A stretch of DNA of 64,000 bases, taken from positions 1 through 64,000 of the forward strand of contig CALCZA010000047.1 in assembly GCA_937906475.1 (NCBI GenBank), written 5' to 3'. Of this stretch, positions 17,099 through 25,981 are shown piece by piece. A program made the position numbers and the translations under genes. The DNA is from an uncultured bacterium. GTDB lineage: Bacteria; Planctomycetota; UBA1135; UBA2386. The notes under the pieces were generated by a model. That model was not told the DNA's origin. It did no database searches and was given only the letters and a program-made list of their open reading frames with translations. Position 1 is the stretch's first letter, and each line of letters opens with the position of its first letter.

Positions 17099-17345
17099 GG
17101 CGGCGATCTTCGGGCCTTTTGCGCCGGGCGCAACAGTGATCAGAGCGATGGCGTCGTTGGCAAGCCATCGAGCGGCGCCCCAGCAGGGGGTTCGGTCCGG
17201 CCGGCAACCGGCTACCGGTTGCGGCGGCGGTGATGATGTGCCAGAGCACTTGGATTGCCACTGGCAAGTCAATCGATTAGGTCGAGACCGGCCAAGTCGC
17301 ACATGGGGTCAACGCAAGCCGGGGTGGGGGTCGAACTTGTCGGGA

Positions 17346-18296
17346 TCACTCGCCCGGGACTGGTGCTTCGAGGGCCTGCGTCAAGCCGTCGACACCGCTG
17401 TCGGGCCGGACCAGAACTATCTCAGCAAGTCGGCGCAGCCACGATGTTTGTCTACGGATCAGCTTGTGGGTGTTGCGACGGATGCGGTTGCGCAGTTCGG
17501 TGCGATCCTTGTAGCGACCGCGTAGAAAATCACGGCATTCCGCGTAGCCGATGGCGGCACCTGCAGTTCGCGAAAACCCACAGTCGTGCTCGATGGTTTC
17601 GGTTTCTTGGACCAGTCCCTGGTCGAGCATGCGTTCGGTGCGTTGTTTGACGCGGTCGTGCAACTCCTCGCGCCCGCGGCTGACCATCGCAATCCGGCAA
17701 TCTCGCAGCCAGCCTTTTTGTTCGAAGTGCGCTTGCTGGCTGGTGATCGTCTCGCCGGTTACCTCCAGCACCTCGAGGGCGCGAACCAAGCGTCGCAGAT
17801 CTCGCCGGTGGATGCGTTCGGCGGCCTCGGGGTCACGCCGCTGCAGTTCTTCGTGCAGGCAGCCAGGCTCGGCCTTTTCCCGGGCTTCGAGCGCCGCGCG
17901 GAGTTCGGGTTGTGCCTCCGGGCCGTCCATCAGGCCCTTGAAGAATGCCATCAGGTAGAGCGGGGTGCCCCCGACGAACAGCGCCTGCCGGCCGGTGGCC
18001 CGCAGTTCCGTCAGTTTTTCGTCGGCAAGTCGGCACCAGCGAGCGGTGTCGAAGGTTTCGTTGGGATCGACGATGTTGACCAAGTGGTGGGGCACGCGGG
18101 CCAGTTCCTCCTGGGTCGGTTTCGCTGTGCCGATGTCCATGCGCCGGTAAATCGCCATGGAGTCCATGGACAGGATCTCACGGCCGGTGCGTTCGGCCAG
18201 TTCGATGGCCAAAGCGGTCTTGCCGGAGGCCGTTGGCCCGGTCACGACCCACAATGGGGAGTCGCTGCCGCCTTCTGACTGATTCTGGGTGCTCAA
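17346..18296 (-). CDS. miaA: MiaA, tRNA dimethylallyltransferase
   Basis: Transfers a dimethylallyl group to N6 of A37 in tRNAs reading U-starting codons. 316 residues. P-loop GPTASGKT at about 20-27, DSMAIYRRMDIGTAKP (the family's DS(M/A)QVYRGMDIGTAKP), GGTPLYLMAFFKGL, RRDLRRLVRALEV and AIGYAECRDFL. All the regular substrate-binding elements are present. The extreme C-terminus is Pro/Glu-rich. It is divergent from the metallophosphoesterase, with 72 bp between the starts. Confidence 0.97.
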   Translation of the reverse strand: MSTQNQSEGGSDSPLWVVTGPTASGKTALAIELAERTGREILSMDSMAIYRRMDIGTAKPTQEELARVPHHLVNIVDPNETFDTARWCRLADEKLTELRATGRQALFVGGTPLYLMAFFKGLMDGPEAQPELRAALEAREKAEPGCLHEELQRRDPEAAERIHRRDLRRLVRALEVLEVTGETITSQQAHFEQKGWLRDCRIAMVSRGREELHDRVKQRTERMLDQGLVQETETIEHDCGFSRTAGAAIGYAECRDFLRGRYKDRTELRNRIRRNTHKLIRRQTSWLRRLAEIVLVRPDSGVDGLTQALEAPVPGE

Positions 18297-18368
18297 CGCA
18301 GTCGAAGTTACCGGCTCTACCCTTCCGCGTCGCGCTCTTGCCCGGTACGTTGCTCCGCTAACTTTCCG

Positions 18369-19133
18369 ATGATTGCGCTTATCTCAGATATCCACAGCAA
18401 CATCGAGGCCCTTACCAACTGCCTGGCAGAAGTGGAGGGCCTTGGTGCCGACCGCCTGATCTGCCTCGGCGATGTCATTGGTTATGGGCCTCAGCCACGC
18501 GACACACTGCGCACGATCATGGATCGTTGTGAGTTCTCGCTGCTCGGTAACCACGAGCACGGCGCGATGTTCTACGCCTCTGACTTCAATCCGCGCGCCC
18601 GCGCCGCGATCGACTGGACTCGAGACCAGCTCAATCGTCGAGACTGCCCGCGCGAGGAGAACATGCAGTTCTGGAACTACCTCGACGGCATGAAGAAGGA
18701 ACACCGCGAGTCGAGCATGCTGTTTGTGCATGGTTCACCGCGTGATCCGGTGCGCGAGTACATGGTGCCGCGCGATATCCAGGACCAGCAAAAGATGGAC
18801 GAGTGCTTCGCCAAAATGGGCGAGGCTAAGCTCTGCTTCATCGGCCATAGCCACGTGCCGGGCGTCTACACGCAGTCCGGCAAGTTCTTGATGCCGAGCG
18901 AAATCGGCATGGAGTGGCAGGTCGACGAACCGGCGATCGTCAACGTCGGCTCGGTTGGCCAGCCGCGCGATGGCGATGTTCGCTCGTCGTTTGTGACCTA
19001 CGATGGCGACGGCACCAACGGAACTGTGCGCTTTCACCGCGTTGCCTACGATCACGAGGCGACCAGTGGAAAGATTCGCGCGATTGAAGAGTTGCCCGAC
19101 TATTTGGCTGACCGCCTCGCACAGGGTCGCTGA
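18369..19133 (+). CDS. Calcineurin-like metallophosphoesterase
   Basis: 254-residue soluble phosphoesterase with the full dimetal site: DIH (SDIHSN, residues 6-11), GDVIGYGP, GNHEHG and GHSHVPG. It belongs to the YfcE/ApaH-like group often annotated as protein or diadenosine phosphatases; the substrate cannot be told from sequence. The ATG at 18369 starts directly with the metal-binding strand MIALISDIHSN. Downstream it runs into four short repeats that copy its final codons and stop. Confidence 0.93.
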   Translation: MIALISDIHSNIEALTNCLAEVEGLGADRLICLGDVIGYGPQPRDTLRTIMDRCEFSLLGNHEHGAMFYASDFNPRARAAIDWTRDQLNRRDCPREENMQFWNYLDGMKKEHRESSMLFVHGSPRDPVREYMVPRDIQDQQKMDECFAKMGEAKLCFIGHSHVPGVYTQSGKFLMPSEIGMEWQVDEPAIVNVGSVGQPRDGDVRSSFVTYDGDGTNGTVRFHRVAYDHEATSGKIRAIEELPDYLADRLAQGR

Positions 19134-19182
19134 TCAACTGTGTCGCTGATTCCTGTGTCGCTGAGCATCTGTGCCGCTGACC
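19123..19182. repeat. 15-16 bp tandem array spanning a stop codon
   Basis: Four imperfect copies of a unit centred on GTCGCTGA (GGGTCGCTGA, GTGTCGCTGA, GTGTCGCTGA, GTGCCGCTGA). The first includes the metallophosphoesterase's final codons and TGA (19131-19133). Confidence 0.8.
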
Positions 19183-19262
19183 CCAACGGCATTGCGTTGG
19201 GCCGCCACCCCCTAATTTGTCTGAACTGTCGCCCGCGCACCGACGCGGGCACCTGACTCCTC

Positions 19263-20927
19263 ATGTCGAACGTGCTTCGCATTCTATTCCTGGTGCTGGC
19301 CTTGCCGTCGCTGCTATTGGCGCAAGGCGAGACCGGGATCACCATGTCCTTTGGACAGCCCGGCGAAGTCGGCAGCTTCGAGGCTCGCTTCTCCCGGCTA
19401 ACCGCTGGCATCGTCTGGTTGCAGGCCAAAGACCACTACGTGTCGGTCGAGGCAGCCAACCACGAAGTCCACGAGAGCGGCGACTACTTGTTGCTGATCG
19501 AAGGCTCCAACCACGCGATGAGCGTGTACCCGGGCGGGGCCGGACCGTTCGCCGTGAACCCGGGCAGCACCAACTGGGAAATGCAGGAGTTGCCGAACGG
19601 CGACGGCGTGAAGTTCACGCTCGCAGACGGCAAGGGATTGGTGCTCGAGAAGACCTTCCAATACAACCAGGAGGCCCGCGGCTTCACCGTCATGCTGACG
19701 CTGCGCAACGCCACATCGGACGTCGGCGGCACCCAGGACTTCTGGCTCGCCGGCCCCGCCTTGGTGTCGCCGAAGCAAGCGTCGCTGTTCGGTGATGTGT
19801 CGGTGTCGATTGCCGCGCCGCTCGAAGGCGATGCGATTACCAAGGCCCCGGACCCGACCTTCGCGGAACAACCGCTCGAAGTGCCGACCTCTGTGCTGTC
19901 GTTCGCCGGCAGTTCCAATCGCTTCTTCGGTGCGTTCGTCTACCCGATAGACGATGCGTCGCGCAACGCCTTGACGAGCCTGCGGGTCGGGACCGTGCCA
20001 CCGCGCGCCGGTGTTGAACCGGCTGACAACCCGTCGACGCGCGTGTTGTTTGGCATGCAGTTGGCGGTGCCTGGCAAGGGCCAGGCGACGACCGTCAGCT
20101 ACGGTCTCTACATCGGCCCGAAGTCCCACCGCGTGTTCGAGACGTTGCCGGATCCAGGCCGCTTCGAACCGATCCTCGTGCACGACCTCGAGCCGCCGTG
20201 CTGTGGCATGTCGGTGCCGGGCGGTCGCTTCATGGCGACGACGCTGCTCAGCTTGCTCGGTTGGTTCTATGGGATCTTCGACAACTGGGGCGTCGCGATC
20301 ATCTTCCTAACCGTGCTAGTTCGCGGCGCGATGTTCCCGCTCAACTTCAAGATGCAGAAATCGATGCGCCTATACGGCGCAAAGATGAGCAAGTTGAAGC
20401 CGAAGATGGACGAGATGAAGAAGAAGTATGCCGACGATCAAAAGGCATACCAGCAGGCCATGATGGCCTTCAATCGAGAGAACAAGGTCATGCCGCCGAT
20501 CGGTGGGTGCCTGCCGATCTTCCTGACGATGCCGATTTACATCGGCTTGTTCACAGCGCTGCGCACGGCCTACGACCTTCGTCACGCGTCGTTCTTTAGT
20601 TGGATCAACGACCTCAGCAGTAGCGATCAGTTGTTCGAGTTGGGCTTCTGGCCGGACGACTTCAACTTGCTGCCGTTGATCTGGATCGTGTTGCTGGTGT
20701 TCCAAATGTCGCGTCAGCCGTTGCCGACCGATCCGCAGCAACGCCAGACGCAGAAGATCATGCGCTTCATGCCGATGATGTTCGGTGTCATGCTCTACTC
20801 GTATGCGTCGGCCCTGTTGCTCTACATGGTGACGTCGATGCTGTGGTCGCTGGTCGAGAGCGCCATCGTCAAGAAGATCCTCGGCCCGGCCGATCCGAAC
20901 TCCGGGATGATGCCGACGCCGATGTAG
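19263..20927 (+). CDS. yidC: YidC, membrane protein insertase
   Basis: Inserts and folds inner-membrane proteins alone or with Sec. 554 residues. Residues 1-21 are an N-terminal hydrophobic segment, 22-315 a large periplasmic beta-rich domain as in Gram-negative YidC (VEAANHEVHESGDYLLL), then five transmembrane helices from about 320. The groove arginine is in FLTVLVRGAMFPL; the cytoplasmic hairpin is KMSKLKPKMDEMKKKYADD. MPPIGGCLPIFLTMPIYIGL and the C-terminal TM pair with SYASALLLYMVTS are classic. rnpA and yidD are not next to it, nor is jag. Confidence 0.97.
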   Translation: MSNVLRILFLVLALPSLLLAQGETGITMSFGQPGEVGSFEARFSRLTAGIVWLQAKDHYVSVEAANHEVHESGDYLLLIEGSNHAMSVYPGGAGPFAVNPGSTNWEMQELPNGDGVKFTLADGKGLVLEKTFQYNQEARGFTVMLTLRNATSDVGGTQDFWLAGPALVSPKQASLFGDVSVSIAAPLEGDAITKAPDPTFAEQPLEVPTSVLSFAGSSNRFFGAFVYPIDDASRNALTSLRVGTVPPRAGVEPADNPSTRVLFGMQLAVPGKGQATTVSYGLYIGPKSHRVFETLPDPGRFEPILVHDLEPPCCGMSVPGGRFMATTLLSLLGWFYGIFDNWGVAIIFLTVLVRGAMFPLNFKMQKSMRLYGAKMSKLKPKMDEMKKKYADDQKAYQQAMMAFNRENKVMPPIGGCLPIFLTMPIYIGLFTALRTAYDLRHASFFSWINDLSSSDQLFELGFWPDDFNLLPLIWIVLLVFQMSRQPLPTDPQQRQTQKIMRFMPMMFGVMLYSYASALLLYMVTSMLWSLVESAIVKKILGPADPNSGMMPTPM

Positions 20928-20980
20928 TTGCATCTGCTTGCGCAGCCGTCCTGGTTGCCGGCACTCGCCGGTGACCGGGC

Positions 20981-22102
20981 CTACTTTGGCAGCAAGAAGT
21001 CCAACTGCAGCGCGCCGTCTTGTAGGCGGCGCACGGTTGCCTGGCCGCGGTGACCCAGCACCACAGTTTGCGCCAGGAACAACCCCAAACCTTGGCTGTG
21101 ACTGCGCAGCAATCGCTGCGGGTAGAACGGCTCGAACGTGTTGGGTAGTTGCCACATCGCCAGGCCGGGACCGCGTGCGACGACCCGCAAGCGGTGCGCG
21201 TCGTCGGTTGAGGACAGTTGCAAATGGCTATCTGTGACGACTTGCGCGAGTTCGTCGGCGAACCGCACGATCGCCGTCACGGCCAGTGCCAATTGCTCGC
21301 GATCGCCCTTGACCAATTGCGGCCCGGGTGGCGTTGTCACGCTGGCCGCATCTGCTTCGTGGTGGCGTTCAGAAACCGCGTGGGAAATCAGTGCGGTGAG
21401 GTCAACGGTCTCGCTGCGGTTAGGACCGTTCGCCGCTTGTGACAGCAGGCGCAGCCGATCGACGGCCGCTTGGATGCGTTTCAATCCGGTTAGCGCCGCA
21501 TCGACCTGATCCCGGTGACCTTGTTCCTTTTGCCCTTCCAGCGTCGCGCGCAGCAACTGGAGGTGGCCGGAGACGAACAGCAGCGGGTTGTTGATCTCGT
21601 CTGCGAGCCCGTGCGCGAGGTCGACGAACATCTCGGGTCGGGGCCGATCGCCGCCGTGCAGCATTTGCTCGAGCACCGCAGCCAACTGTCCGGGTGTGTC
21701 GGGGTAGGCGATTAGGCGCGCTGCCAACCGGGTCGCGACTGGAGCGGTCGCTAGTTCCTTGCCAGTCGACGTGACTACGGCAACCCGGAGCGATGGCCAC
21801 AGTCGTTGCAGCAACCGCACCGCGCCGATGTCTTCCTCTGGCGCCTCGCAAAACTGCACCAGCAGCAGGTCGGGCTGGAAGCGCGTCAAGATTTCGGTGT
21901 CATCGACGAGCGATGAGACGTGGCGAACCTCGGGCCGCAGCGGCAATTGACGAAGGTCGCCGACGAGTTTCTCGTCGACGGGGCCGACGACAGCGATGCG
22001 AACAGGCCGATCCATTGCTTGAGAATGCCTGCGCAGGCCCGTGGTCGGGCTCGGTAGAGGCGGAGCGGATAGAATAGGCGAGATTGCGTCCGGTGTCACC
22101 AT
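20981..22102 (-). CDS. Receiver plus histidine-kinase-like protein with degenerate catalytic residues
   Basis: 373 residues (an inner ATG at 22015 would give 344). Residues 33-148 look like a response-regulator receiver, but the phospho-Asp strand reads PDLLLVQF, putting Gln83 where Asp is expected. Residues 160-225 are a HisKA-like helical hairpin; the H-box reads GLADEINNPL, with Asp168 in place of the phosphoacceptor His (an upstream His164 is out of register). Residues 260-373 resemble the ATPase domain, with FEPFY and GLGLFLA retained, but the N-box Asn and the DxGxG box are not evident. It is probably a non-catalytic scaffold or ligand sensor. No partner regulator is adjacent. Confidence 0.85.
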   Translation of the reverse strand: MVTPDAISPILSAPPLPSPTTGLRRHSQAMDRPVRIAVVGPVDEKLVGDLRQLPLRPEVRHVSSLVDDTEILTRFQPDLLLVQFCEAPEEDIGAVRLLQRLWPSLRVAVVTSTGKELATAPVATRLAARLIAYPDTPGQLAAVLEQMLHGGDRPRPEMFVDLAHGLADEINNPLLFVSGHLQLLRATLEGQKEQGHRDQVDAALTGLKRIQAAVDRLRLLSQAANGPNRSETVDLTALISHAVSERHHEADAASVTTPPGPQLVKGDREQLALAVTAIVRFADELAQVVTDSHLQLSSTDDAHRLRVVARGPGLAMWQLPNTFEPFYPQRLLRSHSQGLGLFLAQTVVLGHRGQATVRRLQDGALQLDFLLPK

Positions 22103-22178
22103 ACTTGGCTAGCGGGAGTTCATCTGACATTCAGCATAACTCCAGAGTGGGGGCGATTCTGGACGATACCAAGCCCAC

Positions 22179-22565
22179 GTGACTAGTGAGAAGAACGAGA
22201 CCGAGCAGACTGGTGATTCCGATGCGAAGGCACCTTCGCATCTTCGTGTCGTTTCGGGGCCAGTGGCGGCCGCCGACGTGCTTGAGCAAGCGCCACCAGT
22301 TCGGCTACGCCGAGAATTTAAAGGGCTGACAGTTGCTGATTTGCACCGCGACGAGGTCGCGAACCGTTTGCCCGGTCAGGTGCGTTCGGCGCTCAACCAC
22401 ATTGAGCACGGTGACCTCGATGCTGCCGAGCGCGCGCTGCCTGGCCAGTTCGCCAAAGTGCTCGCGGGGCCTGGCTATCGTCGGCGCTATCGTTGGCCTG
22501 AGTTCGCTATCGTCGCGGTGCTTGCTGTGCTTACCGGTAGTGCCATCGCAAGTTGGTTGACCTAG
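22179..22565 (+). CDS. Small tail-anchored protein of unknown function
   Basis: 128 residues from a GTG start. A polar Glu/Asp/Thr-rich N-terminus, a helical middle (residues 55-95, DEVANRLPGQVRSAL and DLDAAERALPGQF), and a single C-terminal transmembrane helix (FAIVAVLAVLTGSAIASWL) ending two residues before the stop, as in tail-anchored proteins. It is 37 bp upstream of the GT2 gene on the same strand, so it may be the first gene of that cluster. Family not recognised. Confidence 0.65.
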   Translation: MTSEKNETEQTGDSDAKAPSHLRVVSGPVAAADVLEQAPPVRLRREFKGLTVADLHRDEVANRLPGQVRSALNHIEHGDLDAAERALPGQFAKVLAGPGYRRRYRWPEFAIVAVLAVLTGSAIASWLT

Positions 22566-22602
22566 AGATTGCCACTCGCAGAAGCGTCGCTCGCGGCGCA
22601 CT

Positions 22603-23664
22603 ATGTTGCCGCCAAAAACTGTGAGTCATTCGACCGAACAACCCCTCAGTTCGACAGTCGCCACAGCCGTGGTCGAGGGACCGGCGTGTGAGGTGCCTAG
22701 CCTCAGCGTCTGCGTGCCGATCTACAACGAACGGGACAGCGTCGAGCGACTACACGAATCGCTGAGCTACGCGTTACGCGCGTTGGATCGCGCCTACGAG
22801 ATTGTGTTCGTCGACGATGGTAGTTCGGATGGCACCCAGGACGTGATGCGCCGGCTCGCCGCTAACGACCGCCATCTGCGGCTGGTGTTCTTCCGTCGTA
22901 ATTATGGCCAGACGGCTGCGATGGCGGCTGGCTTCCGGGCGTGTCGAGGCCGCACGATCGTGTCGATGGACGGCGATCTGCAGAATGATCCAGCGGACAT
23001 CGGTCGACTCGTCGAAAAGCTCGAAGAGGGATACGATGTCGTGTGTGGATGGCGCCGCAGTCGCCAGGATCGTGTCTCGACGCGCTTGTTGCCATCGCGC
23101 ATCGCCAACTTCCTGATCTCACGCGTCACCGGCGCCCGTATTCACGACACCGGTTGCTCGTTGAAGGTCTATCGCAGCTGGGTGGTTCGCAGTCTGCATC
23201 TCTACTCGGACATGCATCGCTTCCTAGCCGCTCTCGGTGTTGGGCTCGGCGCACGCATTACCGAACTGCCGGTGCGTCACCACGCCCGTCAGGCAGGCGT
23301 TTCCAAATACGGTCTCGGCCGCGTGTTTCGCGTCTTGGCAGACCTAGTCGGCATCAAGATGCTGATCCAGTTCGCGGCGCATCCGATCCGCTGGTTCTCT
23401 TTGTTGGCCCTGCCATTGTTCTTGATGTCGCCGCTGATGTTTCTGCTCGGGTTCGTCAAGAAAACACGTAACCCCATCGCCGGGGAGCCGCACTTGTGGG
23501 TCTGGTTTGGTGACTTTGACATGGCTGCGGTGGCTGCTGGTTCCGTGGCGTTGTTGGTCGCGATGAATGTGTTCTTGCTTGGCTTCCTTGCCGAATTACA
23601 GGTCAAGGTTTCGAAGTTCTTCCGCCAGCGCATTTCGGTAACGGCGCGGGAGGCCATCCGATGA
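22603..23664 (+). CDS. GT2 dolichyl/undecaprenyl-phosphate sugar transferase (GtrB/DPMS-like)
   Basis: 353 residues. The GT-A catalytic domain (33-255) has FVDDGSSDGT (DDGS at 71-74) and SMDGDLQNDP (DGDLQ at 123-127) intact, with GCSLKVYR following. Two transmembrane helices (about 265-290 and 312-337) anchor it in the inner membrane. Proteins of this type move a hexose onto a polyprenyl phosphate to give a lipid-linked donor used outside the membrane; the sugar is not deducible. The stop overlaps the next gene by 4 bp (ATGA), so the intact and degenerate glycosyltransferases are co-translated. Confidence 0.92.
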   Translation: MLPPKTVSHSTEQPLSSTVATAVVEGPACEVPSLSVCVPIYNERDSVERLHESLSYALRALDRAYEIVFVDDGSSDGTQDVMRRLAANDRHLRLVFFRRNYGQTAAMAAGFRACRGRTIVSMDGDLQNDPADIGRLVEKLEEGYDVVCGWRRSRQDRVSTRLLPSRIANFLISRVTGARIHDTGCSLKVYRSWVVRSLHLYSDMHRFLAALGVGLGARITELPVRHHARQAGVSKYGLGRVFRVLADLVGIKMLIQFAAHPIRWFSLLALPLFLMSPLMFLLGFVKKTRNPIAGEPHLWVWFGDFDMAAVAAGSVALLVAMNVFLLGFLAELQVKVSKFFRQRISVTAREAIR

Positions 23665-25937
23665 GTTCCGACAAAATGACGCCTGTGGTTGTGTCCGCAA
23701 CGAGCCAACCGCTCGTGTCCATTGTCATCGCGATCACGGGCAGCGATGCGCAACCGCGCACGGTGATTGAGGGCTTTGCCGCGGCGCTGACAACCGCAGG
23801 CTATCCGTGCGAGTTCGTCGTCGTTATCGATGGTCCAATTACTCGCTTTGACGACGAATTGGCCGAACTCAGTGCGTCCTGGCCGGTCTTTATCGTGTCG
23901 CTGGAAGGAAGTGGACTCGGCGAATCGATCGCGTTGTCTGCGGGCGTAGCCAAAGCCCATGGCGAACTGATTGTCAACGCGCCGCCATATCTGCAAATTG
24001 AACCGGCCGATGTTGTCGACGTCGTCAAGGCACTCGAAGCGGGCGCCGACTGCGTTGCAACGTGGCGCGATCGCCGCGTCGACCCGTGGCTCAATCAACT
24101 GCAATCGCGTCTGTTCAACGGCATGCTGCGGGTGATCATGAAGGCGCCGTTCCACGACTTGAACTCGGGCACGCGTGGCTTCCGTAGTCACCTGCTCGAA
24201 GAAGTCGCCGTCTACGGTGAACTATACCGATTCTTGCCGGTGCTCGCTGCGCGCCAAGGCTTCCGCGTCGTCGAAGTTCGTGTCGGTCACCGCGAAGAGA
24301 AAGGCCGCTCGGGCTTCTATGGCGTTGGCGTCTACCTGCGCCGCCTGCTCGATATCGTCGCGATCACGTTCCTGACGCGGTTCACGCAGAGGCCGTTGCG
24401 CTTCTTCGGCTACGTCGGGTTCTCTGCTGGTCTGCTCGGTGTGTTGCTGACTCTGTTCCCGCTCTACGACAAGATTTTCTTGGACGAGAGTTTGTCTAAT
24501 CGTCCGTTGTTCGTGGTCGGTGCAATCTTGGCTGCGTTCGGTGTGCAGTTGATCGGCTTCGGGCTAGTCGGCGAGATCATCATCTTTACGCAGGCGCCCA
24601 ACCTCCGCGACTACAAGGTTAGCGAGGAGATCGATGGCGCGGACGATGTCGAAGGCGCCGGTCATGGTTCCGAAGGCGAGATCGGATATCTGCATGAGCC
24701 AGTGCCTGTGGACTTGTCCGCCGGCGAAGATGTGGCGGAAAGTGCTGCTGCGGATGGTGTCGTTGCCGACCGGGCCGTGGATGCCAACCGCGCGTCCGCA
24801 ATTGGTGCCAAGGCTGTGCCCGGCCCAATCGCGGTGAAGGCAAGCGATGTTGCGATCCCCGAAGAACTGCCCCTTCGTATTCGCGCGTTGCTGCCCGGTG
24901 AGGATGCTCGCTGGGATGCCTACGTCAGTCGCCACCCCCAGGGCACGTTCTTCCACCGGACCGGTTGGTCCCGTGCGGTGCAGGAGATGTTCCGACACCA
25001 GTCGCATCACCTCGTGGTCGAACAAGGTCGCCGCTGGCTTGGCGTGTTACCGATGTTCTTGGTCAATGGCCCGTTCCTCGGCAAGAACCTTGTCAGCGTG
25101 CCTTATTCGGTCTACGGCGGGATCCTCGCGAGCGATGATCGTGCCCATGAAGCGCTGATTGCGAAGGCTGGCGAACTCGGCAAGGAACTCGGCATTGGCT
25201 TCGTCGAGATGCGAAACCTTGAGAAGCGCACCGGTGAGTACCCGCAGTCGGAACTCTATGTGACGTTCCGCTGTGATCTGCCGGAAGATCCCGCCGAGGT
25301 CATGGCGCGCATTCCCAAGAAGCGTCGTGCCGAGATCCGTGCCTCGCGTGAGCCCAAGGCTGCTGCGACCAAGAATACGCGTGAGTCGTTCGGGATCACG
25401 GTCACCGACGATGGCACCGTCGACGAACTGTTCCGGTTGTTCTCCGCCAACAAGCGTCGTCTCGGTTCACCAACGTTGCCGAAGAAGTGGTTCCAGGCGT
25501 TGCGTGACGAGTTCGGCAAAGCGGCGGTGATCCATCGCGCGGTCGATCCGTCCGGTCGCACGATTGCGGCGGTGATGTCATTCACGTTCAAGGACACTGT
25601 CTACGCCTACTACTCGGGTTCGCTGCCGGAAGTGAATCACACCGGCGTCAACAACTTCATCTACTGCGCGATCATGGAATGGGCAGTGGCGAACGGCTAC
25701 CGCCGCTTTGACTTCGGTCGTAGCCGTGCGAACTCGGGTCCAGCCAAGTTCAAGCAGAACATGGGCTTCGTCGCCGAGCAGTTGCACTACGAGTATCTGC
25801 TCGTTGGGTCTGGGGCCAAGTTGCCGGAGTTCCATCCCAGTAATCCGAAGCTCGCGATGCCGCGCCGCATCTGGTCGAAGTTGCCGCTTTGGCTTTGCAA
25901 CCGCCTTGGTGGCCGGTTGTCGCGGTACCTGCCGTAG
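23661..25937 (+). CDS. GT2-like (DxD-less) / membrane / FemAB-like acyl-aminoacyl transferase fusion
   Basis: 758 residues. Residues 18-240 have the GtrB/DPMS-like GT2 fold, but DDG(S) is IDGP (56-59) and the DxD site reads PPYLQ (108-112) where the upstream gene has DGDLQ, so sugar transfer by this domain is doubtful. Two transmembrane helices follow (248-268 and 283-310), then an acidic/Ala linker (320-400). Residues 403-758 form a FemAB/GNAT-like domain with HPQGTFFHRTGWSRAV, KKRRAEIRAS and YRRFDFGRSRANSGPAKFKQN, as in the FemAB proteins linked to exosortase systems. No exosortase is in the window. The fusion and the loss of DxD suggest a membrane-bound transferase that modifies a lipid-linked product of the upstream GT2; this is inference. 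Confidence 0.88.
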   Translation: MSSDKMTPVVVSATSQPLVSIVIAITGSDAQPRTVIEGFAAALTTAGYPCEFVVVIDGPITRFDDELAELSASWPVFIVSLEGSGLGESIALSAGVAKAHGELIVNAPPYLQIEPADVVDVVKALEAGADCVATWRDRRVDPWLNQLQSRLFNGMLRVIMKAPFHDLNSGTRGFRSHLLEEVAVYGELYRFLPVLAARQGFRVVEVRVGHREEKGRSGFYGVGVYLRRLLDIVAITFLTRFTQRPLRFFGYVGFSAGLLGVLLTLFPLYDKIFLDESLSNRPLFVVGAILAAFGVQLIGFGLVGEIIIFTQAPNLRDYKVSEEIDGADDVEGAGHGSEGEIGYLHEPVPVDLSAGEDVAESAAADGVVADRAVDANRASAIGAKAVPGPIAVKASDVAIPEELPLRIRALLPGEDARWDAYVSRHPQGTFFHRTGWSRAVQEMFRHQSHHLVVEQGRRWLGVLPMFLVNGPFLGKNLVSVPYSVYGGILASDDRAHEALIAKAGELGKELGIGFVEMRNLEKRTGEYPQSELYVTFRCDLPEDPAEVMARIPKKRRAEIRASREPKAAATKNTRESFGITVTDDGTVDELFRLFSANKRRLGSPTLPKKWFQALRDEFGKAAVIHRAVDPSGRTIAAVMSFTFKDTVYAYYSGSLPEVNHTGVNNFIYCAIMEWAVANGYRRFDFGRSRANSGPAKFKQNMGFVAEQLHYEYLLVGSGAKLPEFHPSNPKLAMPRRIWSKLPLWLCNRLGGRLSRYLP

Positions 25938-25981
25938 CGCTAGCTCGCGGCTTGCGGCTCGAACCGCTACTGTGCAGCACG

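Noticed and set aside
16442-17302. Longer start (ATG at 17302) for rsmG
   Set aside because: The extra 68 residues are low-complexity and unlike any RsmG N-terminus; the GTG at 17098 gives the family length.
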